From Halomonas litopenaei (GTDB taxonomy: Bacteria; Pseudomonadota; Gammaproteobacteria; Pseudomonadales; Halomonadaceae), in assembly GCF_003045775.1 (NCBI RefSeq), contig NZ_PXNS01000010.1:142220-206219 (forward strand): a stretch of 64,000 nucleotides of DNA, given 5' to 3'. Below, one piece after another: positions 59,055 to 64,000 of the stretch; the first letter of the stretch is position 1; each line of letters begins with the position of its first letter. The translations under genes were made by a program, and so were the position numbers. Under the pieces are notes generated by a model. The model did no database searches. It worked only from the letters and a program-made list of their open reading frames with translations, and was not told the origin of the DNA.

Positions 59055-59978
59055 ATGTCGTCTTCCTTGACCCAGGTGGCACCGCTTGTCGCCTCTCCCC
59101 GGCGCGCCCTGTTGGGGGTCGCCGCTGCGCTGGGGGCGGTGCTGATCTGGTCGTGCTACTTCCTGTCGCTGCGCCAAGGGGCGCTGTCACCACTGGGAAC
59201 GCTCGACCTGACCCTGTTTCGCTACGCCGTGCCTGGCCTGGCGCTGCTGCCGTTGGCGCTGCGTCGGCGCCAGCGTCTGCTGGCGGTCAACCCGGTGTGG
59301 CTGGTCGGCATGATGGCCGGCGCCGGCATACCCTTCTTCCTGCTGGGGGCGGTGGGCATGGGGCTGGCCCCGGTGGCCCACGGCAGCACCCTGATCCCCG
59401 GGGCAGCGCCGCTGTTCGTCAGTACCCTGGCGGTTTGGGTCTTCGCTCAGCCGTTGTCGCGGGGGCGTGCCGCCGGCCTGGTCGCCATCGGACTCGGCGT
59501 CGTCTGCCTGCTGGCGTCCGGGGGACAGGGCTTGCAGAGCCTGCTGCTGGGGCAGGGCATGTTCCTGCTGTCCAGCGTGATGTGGGCGGTGTTCACCCTC
59601 AGCGTGCGTCAGAGCGGTCTGTCGGCGCTCGAGGCCACGGCGGTGGTCACGGTGCCCAGTGGACTGGTCATTGTGCTGACGGTGATCGGGCTCGAGGCGA
59701 GCGGGGCGGGGGGGCTGTCCCTGCATCTGGTGCCCACGAAGGAGTGGCTGGTGCAGTTGGTGGTGCAGGGCATCCTGGTGGGGCTGGGGTCTGGCCTGCT
59801 GATGGGCGTGGCGATTCGACGGCTGGGGGCCGAGGCGACCTCGGCGCTGGGCTCGCTTACCCCGGTGGCGGCCACGGCGCTGGCCTGGTGGGCGCTGGAC
59901 GAGACGATCGGTGGGGTCACGGCGGTGGGCATGCTGATGGTGGTGTCCGGCGTAATGATTGCCAGCCGTGGCCGTTGA
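59055..59978 (+). CDS. EamA/DMT-superfamily metabolite exporter
   Basis: A 307-residue, ten-helix drug/metabolite transporter with two EamA repeats (about 15-145 and 160-300), e.g. GAVLIWSCYFLSLRQGALSP in the first and GVAIRRLGAEATSALGSLTPVAATALAWWALDE in the second, the latter a signature near the end of EamA domains. Likely an amino-acid or small-molecule exporter under the divergent Lrp regulator. Start at 59055 fits the first helix. Confidence 0.9.
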   Translation: MSSSLTQVAPLVASPRRALLGVAAALGAVLIWSCYFLSLRQGALSPLGTLDLTLFRYAVPGLALLPLALRRRQRLLAVNPVWLVGMMAGAGIPFFLLGAVGMGLAPVAHGSTLIPGAAPLFVSTLAVWVFAQPLSRGRAAGLVAIGLGVVCLLASGGQGLQSLLLGQGMFLLSSVMWAVFTLSVRQSGLSALEATAVVTVPSGLVIVLTVIGLEASGAGGLSLHLVPTKEWLVQLVVQGILVGLGSGLLMGVAIRRLGAEATSALGSLTPVAATALAWWALDETIGGVTAVGMLMVVSGVMIASRGR

Positions 59979-60067
59979 TGGCGCGGCTGTCATTCGAGCA
60001 GCGCTGAACCAGAGACACCGCCCGTAGGCGGTGTCTGGGTCAATCGTCCAGCAAGGGCAATCAGCAA

Positions 60068-61072
60068 TCAGCCCAGGCGCACCAGCATCTTGCCGGTGTT
60101 GGCCCCCTTGAACAGGTCGAGGAAGGCTTCCGGCGTGGCCTCGAGGCCTTCGCGCACGGTCTCCTGGTAGTCGATCTCGCCGGCGGCGACCTTGGGACCG
60201 ACGTCCTTGAGAAAGGCCGGGTAGTTGTCCCAGTGCTCGAACACGATAAAGCCCTGCATGCGCGCTCGGCGAATCAGGATCATCGCCAGGTTGGCCGGTC
60301 CCGGTGCCGGGCCTTCATCGTTGTAGCGGGAAATCATGCCGCACACGGCGATGCGGGCGCCGACCCTGAGGTTGTTCAGCGCGGCTTCCAGGCAGACTCC
60401 GCCGACGTTCTCGTAGTAGACATCGAAACCGTCCGGGCAGGCCTTGGCCAGATCCTCGCTGAGGGTGGCGGCGTCCTTGTCGCGGTAGTCCACCGCGATC
60501 ACGCCCTGGGACTCGAGCCAGTCGCGCTTCTTCTGGCTGCCGGCCAGGCCGACCACAACACCACCCTTGGCCTTCGCCAGCTGTACCGCCAGAGAGCCCA
60601 CCGCGCCGCTGGCGGCGCTGACCAGCACATTGTCACCCTGCTGCATCTCGGCGATGGCATTCAGGCCGGTCCAGGCGGTCATCCCCGGCATACCCAGCAC
60701 GCCCAGGTAGGCCTGCTCCGGCACGTCCAGATCGGGCAGGGCGGTCACGCCGTCGGCGGGCAGCTGGGCCACGTCTCGCCAGCCACCCATGTGGCTGACC
60801 TTGTCACCCACCTTGAAACGATCGTCACCGGATTCGATGACCTCGCCGACGGCGGCTCCTTCCAGCGGTGCCTCGAGCTCGAAGGGTTCGATATAGGTGG
60901 TGACACCGCTCATGCGTCCACGCATGTAGGGGTCCACCGACAGCCAGCGATTGCGGATGCGCACTTCACCGTCAGCCAGCGCCGGCAGGTCCTGCTGCTT
61001 GAGCTTGAAGACGTCCTGGCTGGGGGTGCCGGTGGGATACTCGCTGATGGTGTAGTAGTTCGACTGCATCAT
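60068..61072 (-). CDS. NADP-dependent MDR oxidoreductase (CurA/leukotriene B4 dehydrogenase family)
   Basis: A 334-residue medium-chain reductase without zinc ligands. The N-terminus PALADGEVRIRNRWLSVDPYMRGRMSG and the Rossmann loop VLVSAASGAVGSLAVQLAKAKGGVVVGLAGSQKKRDWLES mark the prostaglandin reductase/CurA family, which reduces alpha,beta-unsaturated ketones and aldehydes. AAGGAGG lies one base before the first of two consecutive ATG codons; the second (61069) has better spacing. Confidence 0.93.
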   Translation of the reverse strand: MMQSNYYTISEYPTGTPSQDVFKLKQQDLPALADGEVRIRNRWLSVDPYMRGRMSGVTTYIEPFELEAPLEGAAVGEVIESGDDRFKVGDKVSHMGGWRDVAQLPADGVTALPDLDVPEQAYLGVLGMPGMTAWTGLNAIAEMQQGDNVLVSAASGAVGSLAVQLAKAKGGVVVGLAGSQKKRDWLESQGVIAVDYRDKDAATLSEDLAKACPDGFDVYYENVGGVCLEAALNNLRVGARIAVCGMISRYNDEGPAPGPANLAMILIRRARMQGFIVFEHWDNYPAFLKDVGPKVAAGEIDYQETVREGLEATPEAFLDLFKGANTGKMLVRLG

Positions 61073-61447
61073 GCCTCCTTTGCGTGATGAACCGGAAGTC
61101 GATTGGCTGTCGCTCCGGAGAGTGCGAAGCGTGGCCGAGGGTCACTCGGATTCACGCCTCGCTCCGTGATCATCGATAGGTGTACGGTCGCTACAATAGA
61201 CCAGTCGGTCTGTTTCGTAAAGGGGGGGCGATTGTCTTCCTGGATCCGAGGCCTATCCACTACGACTGTGCCGAATCGGCGAGGTTCCCCAAGGAGCGCC
61301 ATGGACAGGGCGTGGCGGCAGGGCGCTACCCAATCATGACTAAAGTCTAAAGGCGTTTGAAATACGTTTTCGTCAAGCTATGTCGGACATAGCGTGTGAC
61401 GCCGTCCGACACATGGCGTTACATGTCCGATTTCTCTCGTTCCCTGT
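61073..61447. other. Divergent spacer between CurA-type reductase and GntR genes
   Basis: This 375-base gap holds the promoters of both flanking genes and the inverted repeat at 61378. A short element GACTAAAGTCTA (61338-61349) also occurs, on the other strand, upstream of the AGCS gene. I see no convincing gene. Confidence 0.55.
61378..61392. promoter_or_regulatory. Candidate GntR operator (CTATGTC-G-GACATAG)
   Basis: A perfect 15-bp palindrome with 7-bp arms lies 56 bases upstream of the GntR start; related half-sites (GTCCGACA, CATGTCCGA) follow at 61408-61433. Clustered sites suggest autoregulation and control of the TRAP genes. Confidence 0.6.
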
Positions 61448-62260
61448 ATGGATGGCTCCATGTCGGCAAGTTCCACTTCCACGCGTCGCGCGCGCCCGGA
61501 CATCGCCGATGCCCTGGCCGAGGCGATCTTCGCCGGTGAGTATGCGCCGGGGGACTTCCTGCCCAGGGAAGTGGATCTGTGCGAGCGCTTCGAAGTCAGC
61601 CGCTCCACCGTGCGCAGTGCACTGCAGGTACTGGTGGCGGCGGGCATGATCACGCGGATCTCGGGCCAGGGATCTCGGGTTCAACCGCTGGAGGGCTGGC
61701 ACCTGCTGGACCCCAGGGTCAGCGGCTGGCTGGCGCGCTTTGCCCATCCCAATCCGGTGATCCAGCGCGAAGTCTTCGCCTTTCGCGTGGCGGTGGAGCC
61801 CTTCGTCGCCCGTCTCGCCGCCGAGCACGCCACCGCCGCCGATCTGCTGGCCATCGAGACGGCCTATGAGGGCATGATCGAAGCGCTGGCCAACGATGAT
61901 CTACGCTTTGATGGCAAGAGCCACGACGAGTATGACGTGGCCTTTCACGAGGCGATCTTTACCGCATCGCACAATCTGGTGTGGGCCCAGATCAGCCACG
62001 TTCTCAAACCCGCCATCGCGCTGCTGGTGGAACGCTCCAACCACAGCGCCGACAGGCTCAACGACAGCATGGATCGTCACCGCCGGGTGATGGAGGCGAT
62101 CCGGCTTCGCCAGCCGCAGGAAGCCGCCCGAGCGGCTCTCGCGGTACTGGAGCGCACCGGGCAGGACCTGGGTCTCGAAGGGGTGACAAGGTCGCCCGCC
62201 ACGATCGAGACCACCTTCGACGCTCCCGAATTCCCTGCAACTCGCCAACAAGAAGGATGA
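61448..62260 (+). CDS. GntR-family (FadR/FCD) regulator of a TRAP transporter
   Basis: A 270-residue regulator with winged helix ARPDIADALAEAIFAGEYAPGDFLPREVDLCERFEVSRSTVRSALQVLVAAGMI and a C-terminal FCD domain with metal-site residues (DVAFHEAIFTASHN and DRHRRVMEAIRL). ATG at 61460 is an alternative start. The stop is only 7 bases before the DctP-type gene, so the regulator is co-transcribed with its transporter. FCD ligands are usually carboxylates, in keeping with TRAP substrates. Confidence 0.9.
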   Translation: MDGSMSASSTSTRRARPDIADALAEAIFAGEYAPGDFLPREVDLCERFEVSRSTVRSALQVLVAAGMITRISGQGSRVQPLEGWHLLDPRVSGWLARFAHPNPVIQREVFAFRVAVEPFVARLAAEHATAADLLAIETAYEGMIEALANDDLRFDGKSHDEYDVAFHEAIFTASHNLVWAQISHVLKPAIALLVERSNHSADRLNDSMDRHRRVMEAIRLRQPQEAARAALAVLERTGQDLGLEGVTRSPATIETTFDAPEFPATRQQEG

Positions 62261-62267
62261 GATTCCC

Positions 62268-63308
62268 ATGATGGCAAGCACCAAGCTCAAGTTCTCTGGT
62301 TTCGCGCTCACGACGTTGGGCGCGGCGATCCTCGCGACAACGGCGACCTCTGCCCAGGCGGCCGAGTACGAGTGGACCTTCCAGACCTCCGAGACCGCGG
62401 GTGAGCCGCAGTTCGAGATGAAGAAGGCCTGGGCCGACAACGTCGAGACCATGTCCAACGGCCGCATCTCCATCGAGATCCTGCCGGTCAACGCCGTGGT
62501 CCAGGCCAACCAGACCCTGCAGGCCGTGCAGTCCGGCATTCTTCAGGGCCACCTGACCGACCCGAGCTACTTCACCGGCCAGAACCCGGCCTTCGGCATG
62601 ATCGGCAACCTGGTAGGCGCCTGGAGCGATCCCTACGACTTCCTCGACTACATGAACAACGCCGGTGGCGAAGAGCTCTACAACAAGCTGGTCGAACCTT
62701 ACGGCGTCCACCTGATCGGCGCCGCCGCCACCGGCCTCGAGTCGCTGCCGTCGACCAAGCCGGTGCGCTCCATCGACGACATGCAGGGTCTCAAGCTGCG
62801 TGCACCCGAGGGCATGGTCTACAACATCTTCGAGGCCGCCGGCGCGACTCCGGTCAACCTGCCGGGCTCCGAGGTCTATACCGGCCTCGAGAAGGGCGTC
62901 ATCGACGCCGCCGACTACACCGTGTTCGCCACCAACCAGGCCCAGGGGCTGCACGAGTTCGCGCCGTACCCGCTGTACCCGGGCTTCCACTCGCTGCCGA
63001 TGGTGGCGGTGTCGCTCAACAAGGACGTCTGGGACAGCCTCTCCGATGACCTGAAGGGCATCCTCGAGACCTCGGTCGACGCCCTGGCCTACGAGATGGT
63101 GGCCGAGCTCAAGACCCGCGACATGGAAGCCGTGCGCGAGGCCCGCCAGAACCCGGATATCGAGATCATCGACCTGCCGCAGGAGGAGCGCGTGGCGTTC
63201 CGCAATATCGCCAAGCAGGAGTGGGAGAACTGGGCCGAGAAGAACGAGATCACCCAGGAATTCTACGAGTCCGTGGTGGCCTACCTCGAGAACCACAACC
63301 TGCTGTAA
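62268..63308 (+). CDS. TRAP solute-binding protein (DctP/TakP-like)
   Basis: A 346-residue periplasmic binding protein. Signal peptide FALTTLGAAILATTATSAQA precedes YEWTFQTSETAGEPQFEMKKAW. The form is that of COG4663-type binders (TakP, SmoM): KPVRSIDDMQGLKLRAPEGMVYNIFEAAGATPVNLPGSEVYTGLEKGVIDAADYT, with the conserved substrate-binding Arg in LKLRAP. Likely ligand is an organic acid such as a 2-oxo acid. AGAAGGA precedes tandem ATG codons; the second (62271) is equally possible. Confidence 0.92.
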   Translation: MMASTKLKFSGFALTTLGAAILATTATSAQAAEYEWTFQTSETAGEPQFEMKKAWADNVETMSNGRISIEILPVNAVVQANQTLQAVQSGILQGHLTDPSYFTGQNPAFGMIGNLVGAWSDPYDFLDYMNNAGGEELYNKLVEPYGVHLIGAAATGLESLPSTKPVRSIDDMQGLKLRAPEGMVYNIFEAAGATPVNLPGSEVYTGLEKGVIDAADYTVFATNQAQGLHEFAPYPLYPGFHSLPMVAVSLNKDVWDSLSDDLKGILETSVDALAYEMVAELKTRDMEAVREARQNPDIEIIDLPQEERVAFRNIAKQEWENWAEKNEITQEFYESVVAYLENHNLL

Positions 63309-63336
63309 CCCTCGCTGGCGTACGCCAGTGGAACCC

Positions 63337-63369
63337 GGGGCGGTGCCGAGGCACCGCCCCCTCCTTTTC
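63337..63369 (+). terminator. Strong hairpin between TRAP dctP and dctQ genes
   Basis: A perfect 10-bp GC stem GGGGCGGTGC / GCACCGCCCC (loop CGAG) is followed by CTCCTTTTC. Placed inside the operon, it probably attenuates or processes the message so that the binding protein is made in excess over the permease. Confidence 0.75.
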
Positions 63370-63441
63370 ATCTTGCGATGTCCGCGCCCGTTGGCGCGAT
63401 AGATTACGGGCGTCGCGATACATCAATGTCGAGGATGTCTC

Positions 63442-64000
63442 ATGAGTGACGAGACACGTGCAGGGCCTGGGCCCGACCCATCACCCGATCCGTCAATGGA
63501 CAAGACGCCCGAGCGTGCCCCCGATGTGGTGCGCAGTCGGTTCGACCGTGGCGTGGTTCGGGTGGCCCAGTTCGCCGCCTGGCTGGTGTTCATCGCCATG
63601 GCCATCAGCGTCTATGAGGTGATCATGCGCTATGGCTTCGGCGCGCCCACCTCCTGGGTCCACGAGACCGTGGTCATGCTGGTGGCGGTCAGCTTCTGTC
63701 TCGGCGGCCCCGCCGCGCTGGCCTCCAACCGCCATATCCGGGTCAAGGTGCTCTACGACGCCGTGGGCCCGAGGTTCCGGCTGTGGCTCGACCGCTTCAA
63801 TGACCTGGTCACCTTCGGCTTCTGCCTGGGCATGACCTACGCCGCCTGGGTGATGTTCTACGGCGCCTCCCACAACCCCCTCGGCGAGTGGCAGCTGGAG
63901 CGCTCCGGCACCTCCTGGAACCCGCCGTTCCCGGCCCTGGTCAAGGGCATGATCCTCGCCGCGGTGGCGATCATGTGCGTCCAGGCGCTGATTCACCTGA
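63442..64000 (+). CDS. TRAP transporter small permease (DctQ-type), truncated by window end
   Basis: At least 186 residues, open at the window edge. A hydrophilic, Pro/Asp-rich N-terminus of about 30 residues precedes four membrane segments; VFIAMAISVYEVIMRYGFGAPTSWVHETVVMLVAVSFCLGGPAALASNRHIRVKVLYD is the DctQ signature around helices 1-3. The large loop WQLERSGTSWNPPFPALVKGMIL is typical of the longer DctQ proteins that pair with COG4663-type binders. A DctM gene should follow outside the window. Confidence 0.9.
   Translation, partial: MSDETRAGPGPDPSPDPSMDKTPERAPDVVRSRFDRGVVRVAQFAAWLVFIAMAISVYEVIMRYGFGAPTSWVHETVVMLVAVSFCLGGPAALASNRHIRVKVLYDAVGPRFRLWLDRFNDLVTFGFCLGMTYAAWVMFYGASHNPLGEWQLERSGTSWNPPFPALVKGMILAAVAIMCVQALIHL

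Overview
The window is a high-GC, gene-dense chromosomal segment. Its gene content (DddD-type DMSP catabolism, a BCCT osmolyte carrier, TRAP carriers, many LysR/GntR regulators) and protein flavour point to a marine or halophilic gammaproteobacterium, most likely Halomonadaceae (Halomonas or a relative). This is inferred from content; no rRNA is present. I saw no tRNA or rRNA gene, CRISPR array or intact insertion sequence.

Layout. 1-6307: an RND efflux pump (lipoprotein adaptor and AcrB-type pump), a YqiJ-like membrane protein with a His-rich tail, and a TetR repressor. 6490-10063: an AstE-like deacylase, dusA, and a scarred stretch in which the 5' end of dusA occurs twice, each copy followed by the tail of a broken toxin gene and an intact antitoxin (BrnT/CopG type, then HigB/HigA). 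10202-12364: a class C beta-lactamase and a glutathione transferase. 12751-21342: a DMSP catabolic cluster, dddR <-> dddC-dddA-dddT-dddD. DddT imports DMSP; DddD uses acetyl-CoA to release DMS and give the 3-hydroxypropionate level product; DddA oxidises this to malonate semialdehyde; DddC regenerates acetyl-CoA.

21558-29522: a hexuronate cluster on the minus strand (GntR regulator, TRAP DctPQM, UxuB, UxuA) with a divergent AGE-family sugar isomerase. 29713-32816: an orphan lipoprotein, MntP and a small coiled-coil protein. 33018-37837: an unusual operon of LysR <-> 2OG-Fe(II) oxygenase, DddP-like M24 protein and a second DddC/MmsA paralogue. The M24 protein keeps all six DddP metal ligands at identical spacing but has Gly where DddP has its catalytic Asp. 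This is the best candidate here for an undescribed pathway, probably degradation of a small onium zwitterion.

37976-45114: a stand-alone DUF2235 hydrolase and a D-amino-acid salvage cluster (D-serine dehydratase-like enzyme, RpiR regulator, N-acyl-D-amino-acid deacylase, RidA, sodium symporter). 45211-53492: a redox and housekeeping mix that includes a pirin gene broken by one amber codon, a YcaC-like hydrolase, an intact pirin with divergent LysR, an AGCS symporter and a ribbon-helix-helix protein with a repeat-coded tail. 53706-56553: a Tat-exported small subunit, a GMC dehydrogenase and glyoxalase I. 56620-61072: an SDR, a FrnE-like DsbA protein, an Lrp regulator, a DMT exporter and a CurA-type reductase. 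61448-64000: a GntR regulator and a second TRAP transporter that runs off the window end.
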